Shown here in pieces: positions 24,143-33,999 of a stretch of 64,000 nt of DNA (within the stretch, counting starts at the first letter, position 1; each line of letters begins with the position of its first letter). The notes beneath the pieces were generated by a model that was given only the letters and a program-made list of their open reading frames with translations, was not told where the DNA came from and did no database searches. The position numbers and the translations under genes were made by a program. Origin of the DNA: CALLPQ01 sp039819545 (GTDB lineage Bacteria > Pseudomonadota > Alphaproteobacteria > Caulobacterales > Parvularculaceae); the NCBI GenBank assembly GCA_039819545.1, contig JBCBRS010000002.1, positions 1 to 64,000 on the forward strand, given 5' to 3'.

Positions 24143-27100
24143 GTGAAATTTACAAACATTCGCATGACCGGCTTCAAAAGCTTTGTGGAGCCCACAGATT
24201 TTGAAATCCATAACGGGCTTACGGGCATTGTGGGGCCCAATGGGTGCGGTAAATCCAATGTGCTGGAGGCACTGCGCTGGGTCATGGGCGCCACGTCGGC
24301 AAAGGCCTTGCGCGGCGAAGGTATGGACGCGGTGATTTTTTCCGGCACCACCATGCGCCCCGCCCGCAACTGGGCGGAGGTCACGCTCACCCTCGACAAT
24401 TCCGACCGCACCGCGCCCGCAGAGTATAATGAAAACGAGACCATCGAAATCACACGGCGGATCCTGCGCAAGGAAGACGGATCGCAATCAATCTATTCCG
24501 TGAACGGCAAAGAAGTCCGCGCCAAGGATGTGCAGCTCTTTTTTGCCGACGCTTCGTCCGGTGCCAACTCCCCGGCACTGGTCCGCCAGGGCCAGGTTGC
24601 GGAACTGATCAATGCCAAGCCGCAGAACCGGCGCCGCCTGCTCGAAGAAGCGGCTGGCATTACCGGATTGCATACGCGTCGCCACGAAGCGGAACTGCGC
24701 TTGCGCGCCGGTGAGACCAATCTTGAACGCCTTGACGATGTGATGGGCGAATTGGAAACCCAGAAAACAGCGCTCGCCCGACAAGCACGCCAGGCAACAC
24801 GCTATCGCAACCTGTCAGGCGATATCCGCCGGGCCGAAGCCATGGCGGCCTATCTGCGCTGGTCCGATGCAACGCAAGGCGCAAAGGCGGCCCACCGCGA
24901 TCTGGGCGAGATCGGCGATCTGCTGGAAGAAACCGCCCTGGCCGCCACAAAGGCCAGTACCGCGCGCGAGGACGCGCAACAGGCGCTGGACCCTCTGCGC
25001 ATGCACGAAGCCGAAGCGGGGGCGGCGCTTCACCGGCTAAGCGTTGCGCGCGAAAACCTTGATGATGAGGCACGGCGGGCAACCGCAAACCTTGATCGGC
25101 TTACCGACGAAATAGCGCGCCTCACCAGCGATACGGAGCGGGAAAAAACGCTCCTCTGTGATGCCGATGAGGCCATTGCCGCGCTGGAGCGCGAAGAGGC
25201 GGGCCTGCGTCAGCGTGAGGCAACCGAAACCGACCGGCTGGACGCGGCCACACGCACCATGACCGCCGCAGTTGAAGCGCAAAAATCACTGGAAGAGGCC
25301 TTCGATAGAACCAACCGCGAAAACGCAGAGTTTGAAGCGCGGCGCCAGACCCTCACCACCCGGATCAATCAGGCCCGCGCGCAGATCGAGCGGATCAGTC
25401 GCCAGATCACAAGCCTTGAAGAAGAGCGCCAGCGCATTGCGCCCAACGCGGCGGAAGCAGAAAAGCTGAACGCGGCCAAGACCGCCTTTGCCAAGGCCGG
25501 TGAGGCCATGGCGCTTGCCGAGACTGCACAGCAACGCGCTGAGCAGGAACGCTCAGCCGCTGAAGCTGCTGAACTTGCCGCGCGCGGGCCCCTGCGCCAG
25601 GCAGAACAGGCCCACGGCGAAGTCATTGCCGAGCGCGATGCCTTGCAAAAACTCCTCAGTGATCATGGCAGCGAATGGCCAGCCCTGATCGAAGAGATTG
25701 ATGTGGAGCCGGGTATGGAAAATGCCCTGGCCGCGGCCCTGGGCGATGATCTGAATGCGTCAACCGACACGCGCGCACCCTCCCATTGGTCAGCGGTCGG
25801 ACAAATTGCTGGACAGATTGTTGAAAAGGATGCCTTGACTGGGGCGAGCCTGCCCACCGGTACCATGGCCCTTAACCGATATGTGAAGGCGCCCCCTGCC
25901 CTTGCCCGCCGCCTGAATACTATCGGTGTGGTGGCGCGTGAAAAGGGTGATCGCCTCGCCGACACGCTCAAACCCGGCCAGCGGCTGGTTTCGCGCGAAG
26001 GCGATTTGTGGCGTTGGGACGGGCTTGTGGTGCGAGCCGAAGCGCGCACGGCAGCGGCCATCCGCCTTGAACAACGCAACCGTCTCTATGCACTGGGCGC
26101 AGAAATTGCGGAAAAAGAGACCGCTCTAACGAGGGCAAAAACCCACCACGAGGAAACCGTGGAGGCTTTCGGCAAAAGCCGGTCCCTCGCCGAGGAAGCA
26201 GCCGCCGCCTTTGCCGCCGCCCGGCGCCATGGGGAGGCATGCCGCACAAGCCTGACGCACCTTGAAAAAGCATTTGAACGCACGTCGGCACGCATCACCA
26301 ATATTGACGAAAATCTTATCCAGCGCCGCGAAGAAAAGCAGCATGCTGATGACGAGCGCGCAACCCTGGCACAAGAGCAGGAAAGTTTGCCTGACGGTAC
26401 CGCCTTGCAGACCGCCGTGTCGCAAGCGCGCGATGCCCTGTCGCGAGCACGTACGCAGGCGAGTGAAGCGCGCGCCGCCCATGGGGATCTGACCCGTGAA
26501 GCAAAAATGCGGACCGATCGTCTTTCGGAACTGGGCCGCGAGCGGGGCGTTTGGGCGACCCGCCAGGAAACGGCGCGCACGCGCATTGGCACAATTGAAG
26601 AACGCCTCAACGCCGTTCGCACCGAGCATGAGGCCGCAAAGGATGCGCCCGCCGCCATCGACGATAAACGCAAGACACTCCTGACCCAGATTGGTGAAGC
26701 GGAAACCGCCCGCAACACCGCCGCCGACCGGCTCGCCGAAGCCGTAAACGCCGCCCAGCAGCTGGACAAGGCCGCCCGCCTGGCCGAAGAAGCCGCCAGC
26801 GAAGCCCGCGAGGCCCGCGCGCGGCTGGAGGCGCAAGCCGAAGCTGCCGACGCCCGTGTGGAAGAAGCAACACAGCTGGCACACGAAAGCTGTGATGCCG
26901 CGCCCGAATCGCTTCTCGAAATCGCCGAGCATAAAGACGACAAACCCCTGCCAGAACGCGAGCAGATCGACCGCAAGTTAGAACGCTATAAACGCGAGCG
27001 GGAAAATCTCGGCGGGGTTAATCTGCGAGCTGATGAAGAGCTGCAGGACGTGGCGACACGACTGGAGGAGTTCACTGTCGAGCGCGAAGACTGCGAGGCG

Positions 27101-27634
27101 GCAATCAAGAAACTGCGCGGGTCAATTTCCAGTCTGAACCGCGAAGCCCGCCAGCGTCTCCTCGATGCATTCGAGACCGTAAACACGAATTTCTCCCGGT
27201 TGTTCACAGCGCTTTTCAATGGCGGGCAAGCCGAACTTCGCCTCGTCGATGCGGAAGATCCGCTGGAGGCCGGCCTTGAAATCTACGCATCGCCCCCGGG
27301 AAAGAAACTTACGTCCATGTCGCTGATGTCCGGCGGAGAACAGGCGCTGACCGCAACCTCGCTTATCTTTGCGGTCTTTATGGCAAACCCGGCGCCGGTC
27401 TGTGTCCTCGATGAGGTTGACGCACCGCTTGATGACGCAAACACAGAACGGTTTTGCACCATGCTCCACGAAATGGCGCGCGAGACCGACACCCGCTTTA
27501 TCGCCATCACTCACCACCCACTCACCATGTCGCGCATGGACCGTCTCTTCGGCGTGACCATGATTGAACGCGGTGTCTCCCAGCTTGTCTCGGTTGACCT
27601 GTCCCATGCGGAGCAATTGGCCGCGGCGGAGTAG
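24143..27634 (+). CDS. smc: Chromosome segregation protein SMC
   Basis: This is the ATPase core of bacterial condensin. The 1163-residue protein has Walker A (GPNGCGKSN) at residues 31-39, two long coiled coils, and a hinge near residues 510-633. The C-terminal ABC signature LMSGGEQALTATSLIF is near residue 1063 and Walker B VCVLDEVDAPLDDAN near 1088. The GTG at 24143 is preferred because it gives the usual family N-terminus (VKFTNIRMTGFKSF); the upstream in-frame codon at 24089 adds an atypical basic segment. Partner genes scpA and scpB are not in the window. Confidence 0.97.
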   Translation: MKFTNIRMTGFKSFVEPTDFEIHNGLTGIVGPNGCGKSNVLEALRWVMGATSAKALRGEGMDAVIFSGTTMRPARNWAEVTLTLDNSDRTAPAEYNENETIEITRRILRKEDGSQSIYSVNGKEVRAKDVQLFFADASSGANSPALVRQGQVAELINAKPQNRRRLLEEAAGITGLHTRRHEAELRLRAGETNLERLDDVMGELETQKTALARQARQATRYRNLSGDIRRAEAMAAYLRWSDATQGAKAAHRDLGEIGDLLEETALAATKASTAREDAQQALDPLRMHEAEAGAALHRLSVARENLDDEARRATANLDRLTDEIARLTSDTEREKTLLCDADEAIAALEREEAGLRQREATETDRLDAATRTMTAAVEAQKSLEEAFDRTNRENAEFEARRQTLTTRINQARAQIERISRQITSLEEERQRIAPNAAEAEKLNAAKTAFAKAGEAMALAETAQQRAEQERSAAEAAELAARGPLRQAEQAHGEVIAERDALQKLLSDHGSEWPALIEEIDVEPGMENALAAALGDDLNASTDTRAPSHWSAVGQIAGQIVEKDALTGASLPTGTMALNRYVKAPPALARRLNTIGVVAREKGDRLADTLKPGQRLVSREGDLWRWDGLVVRAEARTAAAIRLEQRNRLYALGAEIAEKETALTRAKTHHEETVEAFGKSRSLAEEAAAAFAAARRHGEACRTSLTHLEKAFERTSARITNIDENLIQRREEKQHADDERATLAQEQESLPDGTALQTAVSQARDALSRARTQASEARAAHGDLTREAKMRTDRLSELGRERGVWATRQETARTRIGTIEERLNAVRTEHEAAKDAPAAIDDKRKTLLTQIGEAETARNTAADRLAEAVNAAQQLDKAARLAEEAASEAREARARLEAQAEAADARVEEATQLAHESCDAAPESLLEIAEHKDDKPLPEREQIDRKLERYKRERENLGGVNLRADEELQDVATRLEEFTVEREDCEAAIKKLRGSISSLNREARQRLLDAFETVNTNFSRLFTALFNGGQAELRLVDAEDPLEAGLEIYASPPGKKLTSMSLMSGGEQALTATSLIFAVFMANPAPVCVLDEVDAPLDDANTERFCTMLHEMARETDTRFIAITHHPLTMSRMDRLFGVTMIERGVSQLVSVDLSHAEQLAAAE

Positions 27635-27642
27635 GAAAGCCC

Positions 27643-28116
27643 CTAACGGCTTGCCGTCGCCCCCTCATCAATGACAACAACGAGCCGCTTGATCGGCCGA
27701 GTGCTTATGGGCGGTGAGCGGTGGAGGAGTTCCATCGCCTGGAATTGAGCACTCACTGACGAGAACGGCCACGCTTTACCGGTAAGCAGGATTGGGCAGC
27801 CAGTGGGAACGGTCAAAATCTGCGTCGGCGTGGTTTTGGGGCGCCCTATACCATATTCAGTACCAGGACCATCATAGGTACAGATTAGGCGCCCTCTGAC
27901 CGTATCGCGGTGAAATTTAGTACAGGCGTTATCATTGATACCCTCCACCCGGATCGTAACCCTATCAATCGCCAGAATGGCGGCGATGATCCGCCCGTTC
28001 CCCACCCTTATCGCACTGCCATGCGTGATAATATCACGACAATTCTGCTTTTCTCCGCCACACCAACAGGGACGCCCCATGGGTCGCGACTTTTCCTGCA
28101 TATTTTTAGCAACCAA
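27643..28116 (-). CDS. Hypothetical protein, doubtful
   Basis: An open frame of 157 codons runs convergent to smc (8 bp gap) and faces away from phhA. The translation is not recognised; it has four Cys in the first 70 residues and a plausible globular composition (RIIAAILAIDRVTIRVEGIN, TQILTVPTGCPILLTGKAWP). No signal peptide and no clear ribosome site are visible. Codon third positions are mixed rather than strongly GC-rich. It fills an otherwise empty 560-bp gap, which is the main argument for it; it could be noncoding. Confidence 0.35.
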   Translation of the reverse strand: MVAKNMQEKSRPMGRPCWCGGEKQNCRDIITHGSAIRVGNGRIIAAILAIDRVTIRVEGINDNACTKFHRDTVRGRLICTYDGPGTEYGIGRPKTTPTQILTVPTGCPILLTGKAWPFSSVSAQFQAMELLHRSPPISTRPIKRLVVVIDEGATASR

Positions 28117-28208
28117 GATGGCTCAAAAATCGAAAAAGCTTGGAGAAAATGACCGATATCGCTTCCCTTTCGTGGGTAAAAATTTGGAAAACTTGGAGGC
28201 CATTTGCA

Positions 28209-29114
28209 ATGACAAAAACCAAAAACCGGTATGCGAATGCACCGAAAAATGCCGACTATACGATCGATCAGGCATGGGAGAGTTATTCGGCGGAAGAACA
28301 TGATCGGTGGGATCGTTTGTTTGTCCGGCAACGCCAGGTCCTCAATGGCAGGGCGTGTACGGAATTTTTGGAAGCCATGGAAGCGTTGCAGCTGTCTGAC
28401 AAGGGGGTTCCGCATATGGAACGCCTGTCTGATCGGTTGGAAGCGAAAACCGGTTGGCGCGTTGTTCCTGTTGCCGACCTTGTTCCTGACGATGTCTTTT
28501 TTGACCATCTGGCAAACAAGAGATTCCCTGCTGGCGCCTTCATTCGCCCTCAGGCGGAATTTGATTACCTTGAAGAGCCCGACATTTTTCATGATATTTT
28601 TGGGCATGTGCCCATGCTGGCCAATCCAACCTTTGCTGAATTTATGGAAGCTTACGGAAAAGGCGGACAGAGAGCCCTTAGGCTAAATCAACTACACCAT
28701 CTCGCGCGTCTTTATTGGTATACGGTTGAATTCGGCCTTATACAAACAGATGAGGGCTTGCGCATCTATGGTGCCGGTATTGCGTCGTCACCAGATGAAA
28801 GTCGATTTAGCCTTGAAGACACGTCACCGAACCGGATTGGCTTTAACCTCGACCGGATCATGCGGACGAAATATATCATCGACGATTTCCAGCAGACCTA
28901 TTTTGTCATCGACAGTTTCTCTTCCCTACTCGATACCTGTTACGCAGATTTTGGTGACGTCTATGACCGCGTCAAAGGCACAACAGATTTTGAAGCCAAT
29001 TGCGTTGTGGAAGGAGATAACATCCTTCATCGCGGCACACTTGCCTATTTTCAAAATCGGTTGAGCAACAACCAAAAACTGATGACAAGCAATACCGGCC
29101 ACCCCGCGCCCTAG
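28209..29114 (+). CDS. phhA: Phenylalanine 4-monooxygenase
   Basis: This pterin-dependent non-haem iron enzyme converts phenylalanine to tyrosine. The 301-residue protein shows the iron ligands H128 and H133 in HDIFGHVP and E174 in YWYTVEFGL, plus ARLYWYTVEFGLIQ and GAGIASSPDE. A GGAGG sits 9 nt before the ATG at 28209 and decides the start; an upstream in-frame codon at 28140 gives an atypical extension. No pterin-4a-carbinolamine dehydratase gene lies next to it. Confidence 0.95.
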   Translation: MTKTKNRYANAPKNADYTIDQAWESYSAEEHDRWDRLFVRQRQVLNGRACTEFLEAMEALQLSDKGVPHMERLSDRLEAKTGWRVVPVADLVPDDVFFDHLANKRFPAGAFIRPQAEFDYLEEPDIFHDIFGHVPMLANPTFAEFMEAYGKGGQRALRLNQLHHLARLYWYTVEFGLIQTDEGLRIYGAGIASSPDESRFSLEDTSPNRIGFNLDRIMRTKYIIDDFQQTYFVIDSFSSLLDTCYADFGDVYDRVKGTTDFEANCVVEGDNILHRGTLAYFQNRLSNNQKLMTSNTGHPAP

Positions 29115-29165
29115 GGTGCACCCGAAGAGTTTGTTTGTAGGACAGAGACAGGCTTTGTTTCCGGA

Positions 29166-30074
29166 CTACCGAATAGCGCGTGTAGGCCCAGCCAGCGAGA
29201 AATTCAGTATTTTATAGGCCAACTTTGCTGCGAGGAAGTTTGGCCCGTGGAAACCTTCAATGGGCGCCAGCTCATTGATATCTGCGCCGACGATGGCACC
29301 GATATTTGCCGCCGCGCGGATGATCGCCATGGCATCATCCCAGAAAAGCCCGCCAGGTTCCGGCGTCCCTGTGGCGGGCATGACGGAGGCGTCGAAACCA
29401 TCGAGATCAAAGGTCAAATAAATCGGGCGTTTATTTAGGGGCGCGACAATATTTTCCACATTCCACGCAGGTCTATCCTTACCCCAATGGATAGTAATGC
29501 GATGGCGATTGCCCTCAAAAAACGGTATCTCCTCAGCAGAAATATTCCGGATACCAACGGACACGATGGAAACGGTGGGGTGATCAAGCACCCGGCGGAT
29601 GGCCGAGGCATGGGAGAAGTGTTCCCCCTCATACCCGTCACGCAAATCCGCATGGGCATCAAAATGCAGGATGATCAGATCCTCAAAGCGATCCAGAAAC
29701 GGGCGGATCGCCCCGGGCGTAATTGCATGCTCCCCGCCAAAGACTATGGGAAAGCGATCTGCATCCAGAACAGCCCGCGTTTGCCCCTCAAGACCCTCAA
29801 GGGCAGTTGGAATATCCGATGGAATATCCGCAGGCTGAAGGGTTGCAACGCCATAATCGCGAAAGGGCTCGCGCCAGAATTCCTCATCAAACAGTTCAAC
29901 CTGATGGCTCGCTTCAATCATGGCAGCAGGACCGTTTGCGGTACCACCGCCATAGGAAACTGACGCTTCCAATCCGTAGGGAATGACAACGGCCCGGGCA
30001 TCTTCAGGTTTGCCCGCATCATCAGCGGACAGGCCAAGAAACCCCTCGGCAGCGGGCATGTAAGACAGGGACAT
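29166..30074 (-). CDS. speB: Agmatinase (ureohydrolase family)
   Basis: This manganese enzyme hydrolyses agmatine to putrescine and urea. The 302-residue protein has GGEHAIT, HFDAHADLRD and TFDLDGFDASVMPATGTPEP, the three metal-binding blocks of the arginase/agmatinase family. It is the last gene of the polyamine operon, 5 bp after the DHS-like gene. With ornithine decarboxylase in the same operon, putrescine can come from ornithine or agmatine; no arginine decarboxylase is in the window. Guanidino acids other than agmatine cannot be excluded as substrate. Confidence 0.9.
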   Translation of the reverse strand: MSLSYMPAAEGFLGLSADDAGKPEDARAVVIPYGLEASVSYGGGTANGPAAMIEASHQVELFDEEFWREPFRDYGVATLQPADIPSDIPTALEGLEGQTRAVLDADRFPIVFGGEHAITPGAIRPFLDRFEDLIILHFDAHADLRDGYEGEHFSHASAIRRVLDHPTVSIVSVGIRNISAEEIPFFEGNRHRITIHWGKDRPAWNVENIVAPLNKRPIYLTFDLDGFDASVMPATGTPEPGGLFWDDAMAIIRAAANIGAIVGADINELAPIEGFHGPNFLAAKLAYKILNFSLAGPTRAIR

Positions 30075-30079
30075 TGACT

Positions 30080-31114
30080 TTACCGATCAAACAGTTTGGC
30101 AAATTTGCGCGGTGTACGGTTTTTCCAGGAACCGCGATGATAGGCATCGGACGCCAAGAGCGGCACCACGGACGCTGCCTCGGCAAAGACCATTTGCTCA
30201 AAGGTGGTCTCGACCTTTCCCCAGCTTGCCGCCTCTTTCAGCGTTGAGGAAGAACATGCACCATCGCGCACGTCCGCCACGGTGATCTGTACGGCATATT
30301 TATGCATCTCGGCTTCCTTGCCGAGAATTTCAGCACAAACCACCGTGTCTTGAACGAAGTTCTTTGGCACCCCGCCACCAATCATGAGAAGGCCTGTTCG
30401 ACCTGCCGCCAGTTTCACATCGGTCAGTTCCCGAAAATCAGCAACGCTGTCGATGGACACATGCTTACCGGGATTTTCAACCTGATGCTTCACAAGACCA
30501 AAACCAGCCGAGCAATCGGAAAACGCCGGCACAAAAATCGGCACCTCCATATCGTAGCAAGTCTCAATGAGGGAGCCGTCTTTTTTCTTATTGTCTTTAA
30601 GCCAGCGGCCCATCTCGTGAATAAATTCGCGTGAGGAATAAGGGCGTGGTTCAAGGCCTTGCGCGATTTCATAAATCGTATGGTCACAGGCCTGTAGCTC
30701 TTCTTCATCAATGTAGGTGTCGTAAATGCGATCTATGTAAAGATCGCGCAGCACGGTATCATCAACACTGTCCGCAGCTTGATAATGGCGGTAGCCGAGC
30801 GCCTCTAGAAAATCCATATCAACGATGGAGGCACCAGTTGCGACCACCGCATCCACGAGGCCATATTTCACCAGGTCACGGTAGACATGCATGCATCCGC
30901 CCGCAGATGTGGAGCCGGCAAGGGTAAGGATCACCGACGCGTCAGGATCGCTGACTGCCATCTGAAAAATTTCCGACGCCCGCGCAAGGTCGCGGGCAGT
31001 GAACGACATCTTGCCCATGGCCTCAATGATGGGGCGGGCGTCAAAGCTCGTTATATCGATATGCTCGACCGGCGCGTTGAGAAGCTCGGCCTTTGTGTTT
31101 GCGGTATTGGTCAT
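30080..31114 (-). CDS. Deoxyhypusine synthase-like enzyme
   Basis: The 344-residue NAD-dependent aminobutyl-transferase family protein keeps the active-site lysine as K300 in EAASWGKVE, equivalent to the Lys of the SWGK motif in eukaryotic deoxyhypusine synthase. It also has LTLAGSTSAGGCMHV, GASIVDMDF, and IGGGVPKNFVQDT. True deoxyhypusine synthase modifies eIF5A, which bacteria lack, so a polyamine product such as homospermidine (from spermidine and putrescine) is the likelier role. The context supports this: its ATG overlaps the ornithine decarboxylase stop (ATGA), and agmatinase follows 5 bp later. Confidence 0.9.
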   Translation of the reverse strand: MTNTANTKAELLNAPVEHIDITSFDARPIIEAMGKMSFTARDLARASEIFQMAVSDPDASVILTLAGSTSAGGCMHVYRDLVKYGLVDAVVATGASIVDMDFLEALGYRHYQAADSVDDTVLRDLYIDRIYDTYIDEEELQACDHTIYEIAQGLEPRPYSSREFIHEMGRWLKDNKKKDGSLIETCYDMEVPIFVPAFSDCSAGFGLVKHQVENPGKHVSIDSVADFRELTDVKLAAGRTGLLMIGGGVPKNFVQDTVVCAEILGKEAEMHKYAVQITVADVRDGACSSSTLKEAASWGKVETTFEQMVFAEAASVVPLLASDAYHRGSWKNRTPRKFAKLFDR

Positions 31115-32430
31115 GATTGTCTGCTCTTTGATGAAAGGGGTTCGAGGGCGCGCGCGCCGGCACTCCGGCGGTTGGAGGGGGCGGCGGGCTGGAGCGCTGT
31201 GGCAAGGCCCGCATCTTCGATAACGATGGTGCGCGTACCATAAAAGCCGTTAAATCGCGTTGCCATGACCTGACCATAAGCCCCAAGATTGTGGATCTCG
31301 ATCCAGTCGCCTTCTCGCGCACTGTCAGGCAGCATGAATGGCCCGTCCATGCGGTCAATACTGTCACAGGTTGGTCCAAAAAACCGGAACGCGGTTTGCG
31401 GCTGGTCGCGATGATCCCCCAAAGATACGAAGGGGCCATAGCGATCTGTATAAAGACTGACGGGGTAACGCCATCCGCACGTACCCGCATCAAAGAGCGA
31501 GCCGTAGGTCCCCTCATTCAAATAGAGATCGCGGCCCTTGCGCAACTCAATGCGCGTAAGCGTTGACCCGGCCTCAGCGACGAGCGCGCGGCCAGGTTCC
31601 GCAAGCATCGGCGTTGTCGCAAATCCATGGGTACACCGCGCCGCTTCAATTGCCGTGAAATAGGCCGACCAATCGGGGCACGCCATGCCCGGATAAGCGA
31701 CGGGAAAACCGCCGCCCACATCAAGACTTGCGAGGCTGACGCCCGCCGCATCAATCAGCACGCGTACCGCCGCAATTGCCTCACCATAGGCGACCGGAGA
31801 CAGACATTGGGACCCCACATGGAAGGTCGCACCGAGCCCCGCGCGCGTGGCCGCAACACGGTTCAGCAGGGTAACCGCAGCCTTTCCCCGGGTCCCAAAC
31901 TTACCCGTTAGCGGCATCGCCGCCGCATCATGGCCGCCTGCTTCTGAAAGGCTGATTCGCACATGCACGGTTAATTCCGACAGATCACCGATCACGTCTT
32001 TCATTTTGGCGAGCTCTTCTGCGCAATCCACCGCGAAGTGACGCACACCCGCCGCAAAGGCCGCCGCGATGGTGCCGCGCGATTTGACCGGATGCATCAG
32101 GTACAGCGTAGCCTCGGGCAATACGGCGCGCACGGCTGAAATTTCTCTCTGCGAGGCAACGTCGAAGTGACGAACACCGCTCTGCCATAAGGTTTGCAGA
32201 ACCAGGGGGTGGGGGTTTGCTTTGACTGCATACAAAATATTGGCATCAAGCCCCGTAAGAAAGCGTTTGGCCTGATTTTCAATAACCGCCGGGTACAGAA
32301 CATAGAGCGGATCGTCGCTGGCCTCGTGGGACAGGGCGTGGGTAATGTCCCGGTACCGCGCAAAGGGTGCATCACCGTGGGCGGTGATTGAGCCTGGGCG
32401 GGCGGACGGCGCGTGAGACTTATAAACCAT
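31111..32430 (-). CDS. Ornithine/lysine-type decarboxylase, PLP fold III
   Basis: This PLP enzyme makes putrescine from ornithine. The 439-residue protein has PLP-Lys70 in LYAVKANPHP, HVGSQCLSP, LDVGGGFPVAYPG, the phosphate-binding EPGRALVAEAG and the GPTCDSID motif with the substrate-site Cys. It belongs to the eukaryotic-like (alanine-racemase-fold) decarboxylases. Substrate specificity for ornithine over lysine or diaminopimelate is inferred from the CDSID motif and the neighbours. It is the first gene of the operon and overlaps the DHS-like gene by 4 bp. The last 40 residues are polar, Ser/Arg-rich and probably disordered. Confidence 0.88.
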   Translation of the reverse strand: MVYKSHAPSARPGSITAHGDAPFARYRDITHALSHEASDDPLYVLYPAVIENQAKRFLTGLDANILYAVKANPHPLVLQTLWQSGVRHFDVASQREISAVRAVLPEATLYLMHPVKSRGTIAAAFAAGVRHFAVDCAEELAKMKDVIGDLSELTVHVRISLSEAGGHDAAAMPLTGKFGTRGKAAVTLLNRVAATRAGLGATFHVGSQCLSPVAYGEAIAAVRVLIDAAGVSLASLDVGGGFPVAYPGMACPDWSAYFTAIEAARCTHGFATTPMLAEPGRALVAEAGSTLTRIELRKGRDLYLNEGTYGSLFDAGTCGWRYPVSLYTDRYGPFVSLGDHRDQPQTAFRFFGPTCDSIDRMDGPFMLPDSAREGDWIEIHNLGAYGQVMATRFNGFYGTRTIVIEDAGLATALQPAAPSNRRSAGARALEPLSSKSRQS

Positions 32431-32560
32431 GGCAGAAAGACCGGTGGCCGGTTCCCTGAAAACAAAAAAATCGAGAAAGGACGAGAATTGATCAGACTAC
32501 GTTCAAACACCGGGTTTCGGTGCGGTTCGCTGCGATCATCATGCGTGGGGTGCGGCGGGA

Positions 32561-32821
32561 CTAGGCCCGCTTCGGCATGGAGTGTTCCGCAATTGCGGCC
32601 ATACAATCCAGATGCTTCGGGGAGAGAAACTGATCAAAATAGCGCGAACACCGCACATCAAGGCCCGCAAAAAGGCGCACCACAACCCGGCGCGCAATAC
32701 GCACCGTTTTTGTCAGGTTGAGCGGTGTTATGGTGACAAAAGCCAGCACGCGATCGGTTCCAGTTTTTCCGGGATGCCTGAAAGTCCAGCGCGCTTTAAT
32801 CTGGAAGCCCCGCCAACGCAA
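32561..32821 (-). CDS. Small hypothetical protein, uncertain
   Basis: An 86-codon frame starts with TTG and lies 26 bp downstream of the glutaminyl cyclase gene on the same strand. The translation is basic (RVVVRLFAGLDVRCSRYF, FDQFLSPKHLDCMAAIAEHS) with no family that I recognise. No strong ribosome site and no internal ATG near the start. It could be the second gene of the cyclase transcript or noncoding DNA upstream of the polyamine operon. Confidence 0.3.
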   Translation of the reverse strand: MRWRGFQIKARWTFRHPGKTGTDRVLAFVTITPLNLTKTVRIARRVVVRLFAGLDVRCSRYFDQFLSPKHLDCMAAIAEHSMPKRA

Positions 32822-32847
32822 GAGGGAAAATCGAAGTCCGCCAGTGC

Positions 32848-33756
32848 CTACCGGGTCCCTTTTGCAACTAACGCAATCTCAAAAAGCGTCGGCCAGTTTT
32901 TGCCCGTGACGAACAAGCGGTCCTCGCTTGGCATATAGGCAATTCCGTTTAGGACATTTTCCTTACCGGTCTTGCGACGCATGCGGCTGACTTCGGCGGC
33001 AGGCAGGATCCCGGCCAGATCAATCAGGCCGGTGACGGTGCCGGTATCGGGGTCGATGACGGCGATCCAGTCCTCCTGCCACAGATTAGCAAAGATCCGC
33101 CCGCGCACCCATTCAAGCTCATTGATATTGCGGATGCGCGCGCCCTTCAGCGTGACGATCACGGCGCGTTCTTCCTCCATGGTTGGCGGTGAAATGAATC
33201 GCAACCGGGGGGTGCCGTCACTCATGATAAGGTGCACCCCATTGCTGGTCAGGCCCCACCCCTCCCCGCCATAAGAAAAGGTGTCAATTTCATCGAGGGT
33301 CCGTGCATCGGAGATAAAGCCCTTCCCCGCGCGCCAGGTGAGGCTGTAGATTTTATCGTCAATCGCCGCCGCCCCCTCCCCGAAATAGATATCATCAAGG
33401 GCGCGCGAAACGCTGGCATTGCCGCTCGCCAGATCAACCTGGCGCAAGGTCGACGCGCCATTAAGCCCCGTCGTTTCGTAGAGCGTGCCTTCGTGGAAGA
33501 ATAAGCCTTGCGTAAACGCACCCTCGTCATGGGGATAGGTTGCCACAACCTCATACCCGTAAAGATGGACGGTCCCCGCCGCTGGCTTATCAAGCCGCAG
33601 GGCAGTCGTTGCCCCGGCGCCGTCTTTGGCCAGGGAAACACCGTCATCTGTCTCGGCCGCCGTGTCGCTGCTCGCGGCGCTACACGCGGCTACCATCAGG
33701 CAGATGATCAATAGCCCGGCGGCTCGCGCTATATGGGACAAAAAGCTTGCCATCAT
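32848..33756 (-). CDS. Glutaminyl-peptide cyclotransferase, lipoprotein
   Basis: This enzyme cyclises N-terminal glutamine to pyroglutamate. The 302-residue protein resembles the plant/bacterial beta-propeller glutaminyl cyclases: YPHDEGAFTQGLFFHEGTLYETTG, then GWGLTSNGVHLIMSDGTPRL and NELEWVRGRIFANLWQEDWI, and finally VLNGIAYMPSEDRLFVTGKNWP. The N-terminus has a lipoprotein signal ending LMVAAC. The ATG at 33756 has GGGAGA a few bases upstream and gives that signal. Expected location is the periplasmic face of a membrane. It is divergent from trxB. Confidence 0.9.
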   Translation of the reverse strand: MMASFLSHIARAAGLLIICLMVAACSAASSDTAAETDDGVSLAKDGAGATTALRLDKPAAGTVHLYGYEVVATYPHDEGAFTQGLFFHEGTLYETTGLNGASTLRQVDLASGNASVSRALDDIYFGEGAAAIDDKIYSLTWRAGKGFISDARTLDEIDTFSYGGEGWGLTSNGVHLIMSDGTPRLRFISPPTMEEERAVIVTLKGARIRNINELEWVRGRIFANLWQEDWIAVIDPDTGTVTGLIDLAGILPAAEVSRMRRKTGKENVLNGIAYMPSEDRLFVTGKNWPTLFEIALVAKGTR

Positions 33757-33999
33757 TCGTCTCCCATCCGCCTCCTTATGGGCGCACATCTCATTCACGT
33801 CCTTTTGATACAGCCTACCCCGCTATCCAAACAGGTACAAAGGCTGATGCACGCCAAAGGCTCGCCAATGCCGCGCGGCTACGAGACTAGGCCCCGTCAT
33901 GCGTCCGCGGGGGCTCTTGTGGGTTATCCCGGTGCGTTCTAGATACGCTCTTCATAACGGACTCAAAAATTCCCCCCTTTTCGGATAAGGAACACCCCC

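Noticed and set aside
24068..26976. Long minus-strand frames opposite smc
   Set aside because: Ser/Ala/Arg-rich antisense translations of the coiled-coil region; smc is unambiguous on the plus strand.
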